A stretch of 64,000 bases of DNA from NCBI GenBank assembly GCA_941918925.1, contig OW799233.1, positions 30,820,421 to 30,884,420 of the forward strand. Direction: 5' to 3'. Every line of letters starts with the position of its first letter. Position 1 is the first letter of the stretch. The notes beneath the pieces are model-generated. The model was given only the letters and a program-made list of their open reading frames with translations, was not told the DNA's origin and searched no databases. Source of the DNA: Phyto melanocephala. Taxonomy: Eukaryota; Arthropoda; Insecta; Diptera; Rhinophoridae. Of this stretch, positions 47,150 to 58,636 are shown one piece after another. The position numbers were made by a program, and so were the translations under genes.

Positions 47150-48180
47150 TTTCAATGAAAGTGGGAGCTAAAGTAGGTGTGTCAATAAAGTTTCTGCTAA
47201 TAAATACAACTTAAATATTTCAATATAGTCCTTTATTTTCCCAAAAACTTTGTCAATAGAGAAATTACATGAATTTAGGATAAACCGTTATATGGGAGGT
47301 AGGCGTTAAAGTGGGCATCTCACCTAAACTTTTTGGCACAGTAATGACATTGATTAGAAGGATATACGTAGCAAATTTGATCATCATACCTCTAATTTTG
47401 GCGGTTTTATGAGCATTTAAATTTCATTAACGGTAGATAACGTGAAAAGTGGGCGATATAGTAGGCGTGTCAAAGTTGTTTTTGCGAATGAGTACAACTT
47501 ATGTGTTACAATTTAGCCCTTTATTATTCCAAAATCTTTATTAATAGAGAAATTATATGAATTGTAGGTAAAACGTTATATGGGAGGTGGGCGTAAAAGT
47601 AGCCGTGGCACCTTAATTTTCTGGCACAGTTATGACACTGCCTAGGGGGATATACGTGGCAAATTTTATCATCATACCTCTACTTTTGGCGGTTTTATGC
47701 GCTTTTAAATTACATTAACGGTAGATAACGTCAAAAGTGGGCGTTATAGTAGGCGTGTCAAAGTTGTTTTTGCGAATGAGTACAACTTATGTGTTACAAT
47801 TTAGCCCTTTATTATTCCAAAATCTTTATTAATAGAGAAATTATATGAATTGTAGGTAAAACGTTATATGGGAGGTGGGCGTAAAAGTAGCCGTGGCACC
47901 TTAATTTTCTGGCACAGTTATGACACTGCCTAGGGGGATATACGTGGCAAATTTTATCATCATACCTCTACTTTTGGCGGTTTTATGCGCTTTTAAATTA
48001 CATTAACGGTAGATAACGTGAAAAGTGGGCGTTATAGTAGGCGTGTCAAAGTTATTTTTGCGACTGAGTACAACTTAGGTGTTTCAATATAGCCCTTTAT
48101 TATTCCAAAATCTTTATTAATAGAGAAATTATATGAATTTTAGTTAAAACGTTATATGGGAGGTGGGCGTAAAAGTGGGC
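47150..48180 (-). repeat. tandem array, 288-bp period, 3-4 units
   Basis: CGGTAGATAACG occurs at 47431, 47719 and 48007, exactly 288 bp apart. The second and third units are almost identical over their full length. An older, diverged unit precedes them. Similar but diverged units occur in reverse at 49930-50520 and 13320-13760. Each unit contains the block (T)GGGAGGTGGGCGTAAAAG..GTGGCACCTTAATTTTCTGG. Confidence 0.8.
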
Positions 48181-48814
48181 GTGGCACATTGATTTTCCGT
48201 TACAAAAAAGCCACTCACCAAAACGCAAAGTGTGCAAAATTTCAGAGTCGTATATCCAATTTTGTTGCTTTTATGACATTTTTGTTTTTAAATATACCGA
48301 AAAATACACTGTGCGGTATAAATTTTCGTACATTTTGATCGATAACTCCTCTCCTAATACATATATTTAGACAATTTTTGGGGAAAATATTGTTTTAACT
48401 CAGGAAATATATATTCGAAGTTTCATGAGTCTACGTTAATGCGTTTTGACACAATTCCATTTTATTCGATGATCGAAGGACACGGTTTTTTCGACCTACT
48501 CTTGCTTTTCGAGCTATAACTCTCTTCCTAATATTCCGATTTAGCCCATTTTCAATACTAAACAAACCTTGTCTATGAGAAAGATTCTGGCAAAATTTAA
48601 GCTCCCTAGCTTTTTCGGTGCGACCTCTATCGTGCTTTCAACAGACGGACAGACGAACAGACGGACAGACGGACGGACATAGCTAGATCGTCATCAAATC
48701 AAACCCTGATTCAGAATATATATACTTTATGGGGTCTAAAATGGATATTTCGATGTGTTACAAACGGAATGACAAAATGAATATACCCCCACCATTTTTT
48801 TGGTGGCGGGTATA

Positions 48815-49315
48815 AAAAGTAAACAAACATTCTACCAGCCAAAATTTGGTGTTGTTGTAATGTTTAGGTGTATATGAGTACTTAATAACTATTCCTGAAT
48901 TTGTAAAATTAATTGGCCAATTCAGCAATGTCCCTTTATAATATTAGAAATACACATAAATTATACAACACGTTTATTACTTTTTATTATCATTCTCATA
49001 GATATTCTTTTTCGTGTTCGTGCACATTTCTTTCATTTGTAACAAGACGTTAAGACGAAGAACTCACATATTAAATCTTTATACCCCATGGTGTAATCAC
49101 CTGAAGTGATGGCTCAGACGCACAGAATTTTTCGTTCCTCTTCCTTTTATATGGAGTTTGACAATTATTTGCACTGAAATCTTTTTTTATATATAGAGTT
49201 TGATATATTCTGGCACACAAAAATATTATCAGCTGCGGTCGCACCACGACGTCTATAAATTTACCCTGGTATACCCTGCTTAAGTCAAAATGTTTAAGGT
49301 GCAAAAGTATATTTT
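48815..49315. other. AT-rich spacer between two opposed HINE-like elements
   Basis: The flanking elements face each other with their 5' hairpins inward. 49080-49290 has TATACCCCATGGTG and GGTATACCCTGCTTAAG, possibly another worn element of the same general class; not certain. Confidence 0.4.
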
Positions 49316-51424
49316 TATACCCGCCACCAAAAAAATGGTGGGGGTATATTCATTTTGTCATTCCGTTTGTAACACATCGAAATATCCATTTTAGACCCCA
49401 TAAAGTATATATATTCTGAATCAGGGTTTGACTTGATGACGATCTAGCTATGTCCGTCCATCTGTCCGTCTGTTGAAAGCACGATAGAGGTCGCACCGAA
49501 AAAGCTAGGGGGCCAGAATCTTTCTTAGACAAGGTTTGTTTGGTATTAAAAATGGGCTAAATCGGAATATTAGGACGAGAGTTATAGCTCGAAAAGCAAG
49601 AGTAGGTCGAAAAAACCGTGTCCTTCAAACATCGAATAAAATGGAATTGTGTCCAAACGCATTAACGTAGGCTCATGAAACTTCGAATATATATTTCCTG
49701 AGCAAAAGCAATATTTTTCCCCGAAAACTATCTAAATCTGTGTATTAGGAGAGGAGTTATCGATCAAAATGTACGAAAATTTATACCGCACAGTGTATTT
49801 TTCGGTATATTTAAAAACAAAAACGTCATAACAGCAACAAAATTTGATGTCCGACTCTGAAATTTTGCACACTTTGCGTTTTGGTGAGACGCTTTTTTGT
49901 ACCAGAAAATCAATGTGCCACGCTTCTTTTACGCACACCTCCTATATAACGTTTTACCTAAAATTCATATAATTTCTCTATTAATAGAGATTTTGGAATA
50001 ATAAAGGGCTATATTGAAACACCTATGTTGCACTCATTCGCAAAAACAACTTTGACACGCCTACTATAACGACCACTTTTCACGTTATCTACCGTTACTG
50101 AAATCTAAAAGCCCATAAAACCGCCAAAATTAGAGGTATGATGATCAAATTTGCTACGTATATCTTTCTAATCAATGTCATTACTGTGCCAAAAAATTAA
50201 GGTGCCACGCCCACTTTTACGCCCACCTCTCATATAACGTTTTACCTAAAATTCATATAATTTCTCTATTAATAAAGATTTTGGAATAAGAAAGGGCTAT
50301 ATTGAAACACCTATGTTGTACTCATTCGCAAAAACAACTTTGACACGCCTACTATAACGCCCACTTTTCACGTTATCTACCGTTAATGAAATCTAAAAGC
50401 TCATAAAACCGCCAAAATTAGAGGTATGATGATCAAATTTGCTAAGTATATCCTTCTAATCAATGAAATTGTTGTGCCAAAAAGTTTAGGTGACACGCCC
50501 ACTTTAACGCCTACCTCCCATATAACGGTTTATCTTAAATTCATGTTATTTCTCTATTGACAAAGTTTTTGGGAAAATAAAGGACTATATTGAAATATCT
50601 AACTTGTATTTATTAGCAGAAACTTAATTGACACGCCTACTTTTACGCCCACTTTCATTGAAAGACTACATTTAAAAAAGTATTTTAGTAGCATATCGAA
50701 GTTATAAAGGGTGGTTACATTTTAAGGGCCGATGTTGATTTTAAATAAAACACAAATTATTTATGAAATTATTATCATTTCTTTTTATAATGATAATATT
50801 TGTATGGTTCAATTATGTATGGAACAAAATATTGGCCCCTCCATCCTTGGCGCCACTCCTCTATCTGATGGTCCAAATTTTCAATGACAATGTTGATGCT
50901 CAATTGTTGGGCATGATGATGAGGCGAGGTTGACTGCTCTTTTGCAACACTATCGCAAAAAACAGCAATGGTTCCCATTCAACGAACTAAGAAGGCATTC
51001 ACACATCTTCTTACATTTTATACAGACCTGTTTTGCAGAAATTTAAATATTTTTTACAATTCTCCCGATTGTGGACGAAGTGCACAAAATGCATTTTAAT
51101 TTGAATGTCCATTTTTATAAAAAACCTGAATAACTTTCAAGCGTTGCTCATTTGCGTATCTTTCCACCGATCAAATTGAGTAAGTTTGAGATTGAGAAAT
51201 GTCAAATGAAATGCAGAAAACAAATTTAAAGACTAGGTGTAGTTCACCTTCAGCATGGGCCCTTAAAATTTAACCACTCTCTACAAAGAAAGTGATACAT
51301 ATTTTATTATAAAGAGATTATTCCATAGCGATTAACAAAATAATAAATATTGTGCTTTAAATGTACACAAAATTGGTGGTGGGTATAAAAGATTCGGCAC
51401 AGCCGAATGTAGTGCTCTTACTTG
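49316..51424 (+). mobile_element. family A HINE-like element
   Basis: 5' hairpin TATACCCGCCACC..GGTGGGGGTATA at 49316; GTCY run at 49452-49472. 3' GGTGGTGGGTATAAAAG, ATTCGGC-aca-GCCGAAT and GTAGTGCTCTTACTTG end at 51424. Diverged internal repeat units at 49910-50520; mariner block 50709-51279. Confidence 0.78.
50709..51279 (-). mobile_element. mariner-derived passenger block inside HINE
   Basis: Minus strand: border AGAGTGGTTAAATTTTAAGG (from about 51280), HTH start RYANEQR.. near 51155, linker-like NIVIENLDHQIEEWRQGWRG and a C-terminal region near 50830-50800. The QHNR segment is deleted here. Confidence 0.65.
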
Positions 51425-53049
51425 TTTTTCATGGAATCGACATATCACACATGGACGAAACAGCGAAAAAATAAAAAAACGTGTTAATCGAAACGAAGAT
51501 TCTTGAAAGAATTGTGAATAAATAAATAAAATAAATTTGTTTCTATCTATTAGCATTTTTTGAGTGTTGACATGAAGGTGCCAATATATATGTATGCAAT
51601 ATTGTCGTTCTAAAATTCGTTTTTATTTATTTAATAACTCTTTTGTAATACAAATATCCATTTGACCAATAGAAATTTTATTACAAGTATCCATTCTTAA
51701 CTACGAGAACACTTTCACTTAACTTAAAGCATAAAGCTTTAGGCAGTATATTCCAAAAATGAGCCTTTCCTTAAAATATAATATGAACAGCGAGCAAAGC
51801 TAAGTTATTAGTCAATTATTATAAGTTAATCGAGTGTTAATTGATTTTATTGCGATTTTTTCTATGACCACACATCCCTGGAAATAAAAAACCCTTTTAA
51901 TAAGATTTTTTTTAATTAGGAAATTGAGTTTTGTTAAAAATTTTTTTATTTGCAAAAACATTTTTATACCTATTGGATAATCCAGCAACTTTAAAAGTGT
52001 TAAAGACCGGTTACCTAGGTACTCATGATATTTACAATACTAAAAATATGAGCTGACATATTTACGTTATCAGAATCTAACATTAAAGTAAAATAAATAT
52101 AAATTACAATATTATGATTTCGCACCGTAATACCCTGTTAGATAGATATTTTTAATTGTTTCAATTTAGTGTTGATTGAGCAATTAAAATAAGTGTTCAC
52201 ACATACTCAATTTATCTTACTTCATTAGCGTTGATAGCTGTAAAAATACGATGTATTTGTACCAAACCAAATAATGCCTGCTCTTCAGATTTTTTCCTGA
52301 TCATAACATATACATATTTATAATTATATTTATATATATGTATGTATTTATTTGAATTTATTTAAACATTTTTTTTAAATTTTCCTTAAAAAAATTTCCA
52401 TTTTCTTAATTTTTGTTTTTTGTATATTTATTTGTTTGACATTAGAAATGCCACCTATAGAATTTTCTTCTCACTGGACATATTTTTCAAGAGTTATATT
52501 TTGGCTTATTAAAACGCACATAGTTTTTTATTAAATTTATATTGTTTATCGCATAATCAATAATACATTTAAATGTAATACATGCACACAAAAATGTTCT
52601 AATTTACTACTTGCTTAAAAGTTTTCACTTAAAATTAAAATACTGTATTTAAAACTGTTGTAATAGGTTTTTGATTTTATCATAACCGTAGCATTTTTAT
52701 TAAATACAAAACATATTTTAGTATTACAAATTTGTGGCCACTTATTTGGCAGTGGTTTATTTTACATAAATACTTACATAACCATTAGTGCTTGTGTAGT
52801 AACTAATACTAACTTTGCAAATATCAATGAGGCAGCCTCCATTAGCGTGAATAGTTAAATAGTTTTCAATTTAAAACAAACTGCTTATAAGAGTTGGTAG
52901 TTAAGTTAATCGACAGTGAATACTATAACTATGAAACATGAAACAGAAAATAAAATTTCAATTTCTTTGAGTACAGGAACTACATAAACGAAGTATTGTA
53001 TTATCACTCACATAGAAAAAACAGAAGATACTAGAAGGACAGTTATAAA
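51425..53049. other. AT-rich intergenic stretch, nothing recognised
   Basis: No supported feature in about 1.6 kb. Confidence 0.4.
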
Positions 53050-53556
53050 GGGTCCGCCATCTAAAGTTTTTTTTTCAACTAGTGCTTATTTCGTGAATGG
53101 TAACACTTAGCTTATGTCTGATTTGACAGATAATTAGTTTTATCCTTCCGCTGAACGATTTGGCCGATTTTGTAAAAAAAATCATCTTTTCAAATGAAGC
53201 TCATATTGATCTTGGCGGGTATGTAAACAAGCAAAATTGTCGAATTTGGGGCACAGAAAACCCGCACGCATACATTGAAAAGCAAAACGAGTCACTGTTT
53301 GGTGCGGATTTTGGTCCAAAGGCATAATTGGGCCATTTTTCTTTGAAAATGAGCAAGTAGTGCCCGTAGTAAATGGCCATGTTTAACGAATTTTTGTTCA
53401 AAAAAAAAAATTGAAGAGGAGGATATTGGCAACATTTGATTTCAACAGGACGGCGCTACATGCCACACAACCGAAGCTACACTTTTTATAGCATTTAAAA
53501 AAAAGTTATTTGGCGGACCATTTATTATATTAAATACACTGTGCTAGTTGAAAAAA
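53050..53556 (+). pseudogene. DD41D mariner relic, interrupted by the 53559 element
   Basis: Inverted-end sequence GGTCCGCCATCTAAAG..TTTCAACTAG at 53051-53085; the inner part of the matching right end (CTAGTTGAAAAAA) is at 53544-53556, its outer part lost. Between them: IIFSNEAH (first Asp mutated to Asn), GYVNKQNCRIWGTENP, then in shifted frames the VWCGF..GIIGPF..EN block and FQQDGATCHTTEAT (second Asp). It breaks off before the third Asp. Stops and frameshifts throughout. Confidence 0.65.
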
Positions 53557-54345
53557 CAGACAAGCCGGGCACATAGCGTTTTAACATAATTCGGGTACGC
53601 TGAATCCAGTGGTGCCCACGGTTTTTTAAGATTGGCTCTGGTTTTCGAGATATACCGTTATTTCGAAAATGGAGGAGGTTGCACAACATATGTTCGCGTA
53701 ACTCAAAAACGCTTTAGCTTATTGAAAAAACTTAAAAAACCGAAATTCCGCAATAAAACTTCTTTCTAATATTCGCAGTCGTTTTAGAAAAATAATTTTT
53801 TTTTTTAAAAAAAAATTAATTTTTTTATCAAAATTTCGAAATTTTTATTTTTTTAAAATTCATAAAAAATTGAAAAATTCAGCTAGGCTTCTAATTTTTT
53901 GCAGACATATAAAAAACAAAGCTGCAAACAAAACAAGCTATAAATAACACTGCTCGACAAAAAATAATTTTTTTTCTTCCCGTTAATTAAAACTATGTGG
54001 TCTATGTGGATTTTGATGCGCTGAACTCAAATCCGTAATCGGTTTTTTTCCATCAGATCGGTATTTTTTTTATGGGCGTGCCAAATTTTTTCCCCTAAAT
54101 TAGGTTTCGGTTTTCAAAAGTAAAACACCAGAAGATGTGTTTTCTCTATCTCTTATCGTTTTGGAATTATTTAAAAATTAATGGAGATAAAAAAAATTGT
54201 TCGTGCCAAATTCGTAATATTTTTCAATTTAAAAATATAATTAAAAAAATATAAAGCAAATATTCAACATTTTGCACTTTTTTCTGAGAACTACTTATCT
54301 TAAAAATAAAAAAAAGGCGCAAGCCATAAAAATCGGTTAAAAAAT

Positions 54346-54560
54346 GTAGATTTTATTGTCAATTTACCGCAGGTACCCAATATTGTAATGCAACCAGCCT
54401 TACATATGATACAGCATTTCGTTAGGTGAGCAGGTAATGGAACTGAAATACAACGGTATTTTGTATGGTTCTTAGAATTAAAAATTATAACATAGTATTT
54501 TTCAATTACCTGTGATTTCAAATTATTGGGTACCTGCGGTAAATTGACAATAAAATCTAC
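54346..54560. repeat. perfect 37-bp inverted repeat, 141-bp spacer
   Basis: Arms 54346-54382 and 54524-54560 are exact inverses, beginning GTAGATTTTATTGTCAATTT and continuing through CCGCAGGTACCCAATA. It lies between the left terminal repeat and the promoter of the transposase gene. Either a nested MITE or a hairpin belonging to the element. Perfect arms imply youth or constraint. Confidence 0.75.
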
Positions 54561-54656
54561 ACCTGGAAAAGTTAGAAATATTATTCGTCCTGGGTTTTTT
54601 TTTACAAAACATGGTCATGAAGGTCTCGACTGGTACTTTGATTAAAACAATTACAG

Positions 54657-54687
54657 TATAAATAAGAGTTCCTCAACCCCTTCACTG
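54657..54687 (+). promoter_or_regulatory. TATA box and initiator candidate for the 54776 gene
   Basis: TATAAATA at 54657-54664, then TTCACTG (initiator-like) at 54681-54687, about 27 bases on. This is the usual insect core-promoter spacing, ~90 bp before the ATG. Confidence 0.4.
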
Positions 54688-54775
54688 TCATATGGAAAGT
54701 GCTTGCGAAAGTTATTAGTGAATTTTAAAGCCTCTGACAGTCTTGTATCTAAACAGTTATATTGAAATATCTAAG

Positions 54776-56445
54776 ATGGAGGCGTGTAAAAAGTTTAATT
54801 ACTTTTGTTATGTGTGTGGGAAATATAAAAATATGCCAAGTCGCCGTAAAATCACTACTGAAACAAGTACCTTGTATGAATCATATTTTTCTTTAAGGGT
54901 TATATATGGTAAGAGTTGGACACCATCAATAGTGTGTACACACTGCATTTACCATTTAAATAAGTGGGAAAAAATGGAGACGCCATGCCATTTGGTGTTC
55001 CAATGATTTGGAGAGATCCCATAGTTCATGTTGAAAATGAGTGTTATGCGTGCATAAATTATACAGCGGGTATAAACAGAAGAAAAATGACTTATATGTC
55101 TTATACTGAAACAGCATATGCTCGATTTCCGCTGCCACATTCTGATGAAATTACTGTTCCGGGTAGCCATATACCAACAGAACATATTTCCTCAATAATT
55201 CATTCTGTTGAAGCGGATAGACCAGCTACTTCAATGTATCAACCGTCATGCATCACGGTTCCATGCAGTCACAATGAAATCACGCAAGATCGTCTGGATG
55301 TAATGGTACGGCGTCTAAAATTATCTCAAAGACAGAGCATTCTCTTGGCAAAAGAGTTAAAACGAGCTAATATTTTAGCACCAGGTGTACAAACATACGG
55401 GGCTATCAATCGCCATAGACGATTTACGCCTTTTTTTAAATCTATTGAGAATAATTCTATTGCGTATTGTACTGACATCCGCGGATTGGTTTTAACAATG
55501 CAAAATGAATATAATCCTGGAGATTGGCGCTTATTCATTGATTCTTCCAAAAGTAGCTTAAAAGCAGTTTTGCTACATGTCACTAATTTAAAAAGTCCTA
55601 TTCCGATAGCACTTAGCACAAATACTAAAGAGACATACGCATCAATGAAAAAAATAATACAGTTAATTAAATATGAAGACCACAAGTGGAAAATATGCGC
55701 AGATTTAAAAGTGGTAGCTCTTTTAAGAGGCATGCAATTGGGCTATACTAAAAATATGTGCTTCATGTGCTTATGGAATACGCGTTTCGATGGCGACCAG
55801 TACAATACACGGGATTGGGCTTTACGTGAGGAAAGCAGATTGCATAGAAACAATGTTATTGAATTACCACTTGTGTCGATGGAAAAGATTTTGCTTCCTC
55901 CACTCCACATCAAACTGGGTATTGTAAAAAAATTTTTAAAAGCATTGAGCCCAGATGGTGTTGCTTTTACCGAATTGCACCGAATTTTTCCACGATTAAG
56001 CGGCATGAAAGTAAAAGAAGGTATGAACTCTAACTACTTTATTAAATTAGATTTATATTTCATTTCATAATGTTTCTATTTTACAGGAATTCTTAATGGA
56101 CCGGACATTCGCCGTCTTATGAAGGACCATCAATTTGAGGTTGCATTGAATGATATCGAGCTATTGGCCTGGAATTGTGTGAAATCAGTAATAGAAAATG
56201 TATTAGGAAATCATCGGTCTGAAAACTGGCGAATTTTAATCAAAAATATGCTAACCGCATTTAAAAACTTAAACGTTAGAATGTCATTGAAAATACATTT
56301 TTTGCATTGCCATGCCGAAAAATTTAATGAACAATCACCAGCCGAGTCTGATGAACATGGCGAGAGATTTCACCAAGTAACAGCCAGGCTCGAACACTGG
56401 TATAGCGGCAAACAACTTGATTCGCTATTAGGGGATATTTGTTGA
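54776..56445 (+). CDS. putative DDE transposase of an unnamed arthropod-wide family (two exons, one frameshift)
   Basis: Exon 1 from ATG 54776 (MEACKKFNYF) to 56020; intron 56021-56086 (GTATGA..TTTTACAG, 66 bp); exon 2 to TGA 56443-56445. A single-base shift in an A6 run (54969-54974) separates the first ~67 codons from the rest: mutation or sequencing error. Order: Cys pairs CYVC and CTHC..H (probable zinc module, 54806-54955); FGVPMIWRDP; a second Cys pair CYAC; LKLSQRQSILLAKELK; then a presumed RNase H-like core with Asp in FIDSSKSSLKAVLL (55540), Asp in CADLKVVALLRG (55702), CFMC (55759-55770), LLPPLHIKLG, and Glu in DEHGERFHQ (56362). Many arthropod genomes hold predicted proteins with these motifs (recalled, unsearched). 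The long inverted repeats around it support a transposase; the catalytic assignment is inference. The stop replaces a likely Trp codon eight codons before a second stop. Confidence 0.65.
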
Positions 56446-56463
56446 AATCTGCAGGAGGAAGAA

Positions 56464-56480
56464 GAATAAATTTCTAAATA
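56464..56480 (+). terminator. polyadenylation signals of the 54776 gene
   Basis: AATAAA at 56464-56469 and again about 11 bases later, within 40 bp of the stop codon. Confidence 0.4.
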
Positions 56481-57242
56481 AAAACTACTTAACAACAAAA
56501 AATTTTTAGTTTGGTTATATAAAAAATTCAAAAATTTCATCTTTTCTGAAAAAATCAAAAGTTGTAGACAGACTTTAATCACAAATAGCTTATTTTGCAC
56601 CTGCGCAACTTTATTTTTCATTCCCATCATTTGTTTCTAAGGCCTAGTATTCACTCCTAGGGGGATAAAATGTATGACCGACCTCCAATGTTTTTTGTTC
56701 TTAACATTTTCTTAAATTATACTTTCCCTTTATCACCATCCCTTAGGGGGGCCCCAATACAAATGTTGCGTTTTATGAAATTCTTAGATTAATTAAAATT
56801 TGTCGACTTTTGTGAATAAAATCAAAAGTTGCAAACATATTTTAATTGTTTATAGCTTGTTTTGTTTGCAGCTTTGTTTTTTATATGTGTGCAAAAAATT
56901 AGAAGCCTAGCTGAATTTTTCAATTTTTTGTGAATTTTAAAAAAATAAAAATTTCGAAATTTTGATAAAAAAAATTAATTTTTTTTTCAAAAAAAAAATT
57001 TATTTTCTAAAACGACTGCAAATATTAGAAAGAAGTTTTACTTTTCTTAAAGGAAATTCGGTTTTTTAAGTTTTTTCAATAAGCTAAAGCGTTTTTGAGT
57101 TACGCGAACATATGTTGTGCAACCTCCTCCATTTTCGAAATAACGGTATATCTCGAAAACCAGAGCAAATCTTAAAAAACCGTGGGCACCACTGGATTCA
57201 GCGTACCCGAATTATGTTAAAACGCTAGGTGCCCAGCTTGTC

Positions 57243-58053
57243 ACGAAAAAAAGTGTCAATTTCATGCACAGTGATATTATAGAGTTAATGTCAGTTTTTC
57301 TAATGGCAATATTTTTTTAATCAATTGTGTCTTGCATTAACAGATTCGCTATGTGAACTAAGCAATCTTATTTTTCTCTTGTATATTACTTATATCACTT
57401 ACATGGTAGTTTACCACTCACGGACAGTCAAGTAGATTCGGAAGGAAACCACTCTTCTAAGAAATCGTAATAGAGAATATATTATTATATATCACACAAG
57501 CCTGTTAGTATATGATAGCCAAGAAACCTTTATCTCTTAATAGATAATTCTGGGCCTTTTCCTTTTCTCAAACGGTGTATATTCTGGTATCATGGTTATT
57601 AAAGAGCATACCCTTATACCATTGCTGTGTAGTGCTCTTTTAAAATCTTTGAGTGTTCTATAATATCTGCATGCATACTTTTCCCAGGCATTTAGTACCT
57701 AAATTAAGCTTTTCGAGCAACCGATTCATTAGGCTAGATCTTGAAGTTTTTCCTTTTTTTAATTTATTTAAAAATTTATCAAAGCAAATGTTACAGTCTT
57801 ATAATACAAACACTATATATGACCTTCTGCAAGAAAAGGGCCCTAGCGTGTGAAAATAAAGTTCTTAGAAAAACGCATTATCACTGTGAACACACCTTCA
57901 GTTAGGAAATGCGATGGTATGTTTTGTTATGATTGAGTTCCGACTTTGGTGACGTCATGCCTATGTGGTGACGTATTTTTTCGCTTTTAGTGTGACAATA
58001 CCTTTGCTATTGTTTCTGCTCGGTTTGTTATGATCTCAATACTTGATTCTTAA
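57243..58053. other. intergenic stretch, nothing firmly recognised
   Basis: A minus-strand frame of about 50 codons (57689-57540) is open and less AT-biased than its surroundings but I cannot assign it. Confidence 0.35.
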
Positions 58054-58636
58054 GGCTGTGGCACAATGAATCCGTTGTCCGTCAAACTTCAACTTTTTTA
58101 ACTGACAGCAACGTATTGACGGAGAGGGGTTGGCACAATCAGTACTTTGTGTTGACGGATCATAATCAGCAGTTAAATTGTCGACTGCTGCGAGTAATAA
58201 AAACAAACAGCGGCGGCTAAAGGCCGATAATAATTATATAATTTTTTTTTATTTATCTTCACAATAACAAAAAATTAATAGAACAAAATAATATTCTTAA
58301 GAAAATGTCATTTTAGCTTCAAATGCATACAATCTATATACAAAAAAAAGAGTTTTGAACCGAAAAAAACTGCATGCTTCTGTGGCGGCTCATGCATCAC
58401 AAAAGAGTACGGCGGCTGCTGTAAAGCCGGTTGACTTCGCTTTTTGCGCACAACCATATGGTAGTTGTCAAAGTACTCGACGTTCGTCAAAAGTTAAAAG
58501 TTGGTCAACTTTCGTACTTTGCGTTGACGGACACAAACTGAATGTGACAACACTCATAAGAAAACATGTATTTTAACTTAGTTGTCAGTTGAAAAAGTTG
58601 AAGTTTAACGAACGACGAATTCATTGTGCCACAGCC
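58054..58636. mobile_element. MITE with ~56-bp inverted ends and TTGACGGA repeats
   Basis: Ends GGCTGTGGCACAATGAATCC and GGCTGTGGCACAATGAATTC (inverted), matching on through AAACTTCAACTTTTT..AACTGACA. Inside, TTGACGGA or its inverse recurs near 58078, 58117, 58153 and 58525, as expected of sub-terminal binding repeats. YTTAA borders both sides; the target duplication is not clear. 583 bp, no transposase. Confidence 0.7.

Larger units (their letters stand above)
46405..48814 (-). mobile_element. family A HINE-like element with amplified internal repeats
   Basis: 3' end CAAGTAAGAGCAC + ATTCGGC-tgt-GCCGAAT at left; 5' end CCACCATTTTTTTGGTGGCGGGTATA at right (to 48814). (CAGACGGA/CAGACGAA)n at 48641-48677. 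Contains the best-readable mariner HTH relic (46641-46795) and a ~288-bp tandem array (47150-48180). Confidence 0.78.
53559..57242 (+). mobile_element. 3.7-kb DNA transposon with ~390-bp inverted ends and its own putative transposase
   Basis: Terminal inverted repeats 53559-53944 and 56849-57242 match nearly base for base apart from small A/T-run indels. They start GACAAGC(C/T)GGGCAC and include GCGTTTTAACATAATTCGGG and CAGTGGTGCCCACGG. Between them lie a perfect 37-bp inverted repeat (54346-54560), a TATA-type promoter and one two-exon gene. Flanks share only GAAAAAA, so the target duplication is uncertain. The left flank is the right end of a mariner relic, so this element inserted later. 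Confidence 0.8.

Noticed and set aside
55326..55733. 135-codon minus-strand open frame
   Set aside because: Antisense shadow of the well-supported transposase exon on the plus strand.
57540..57689. Minus-strand ~50-codon open frame with plausible composition
   Set aside because: No start, splice context or recognisable motif; too short to support a gene.
57950..57975. CRE-like TGACGTCA followed by a second GTGACGTA
   Set aside because: Chance is plausible and no gene start is nearby; not enough to call a regulatory site.
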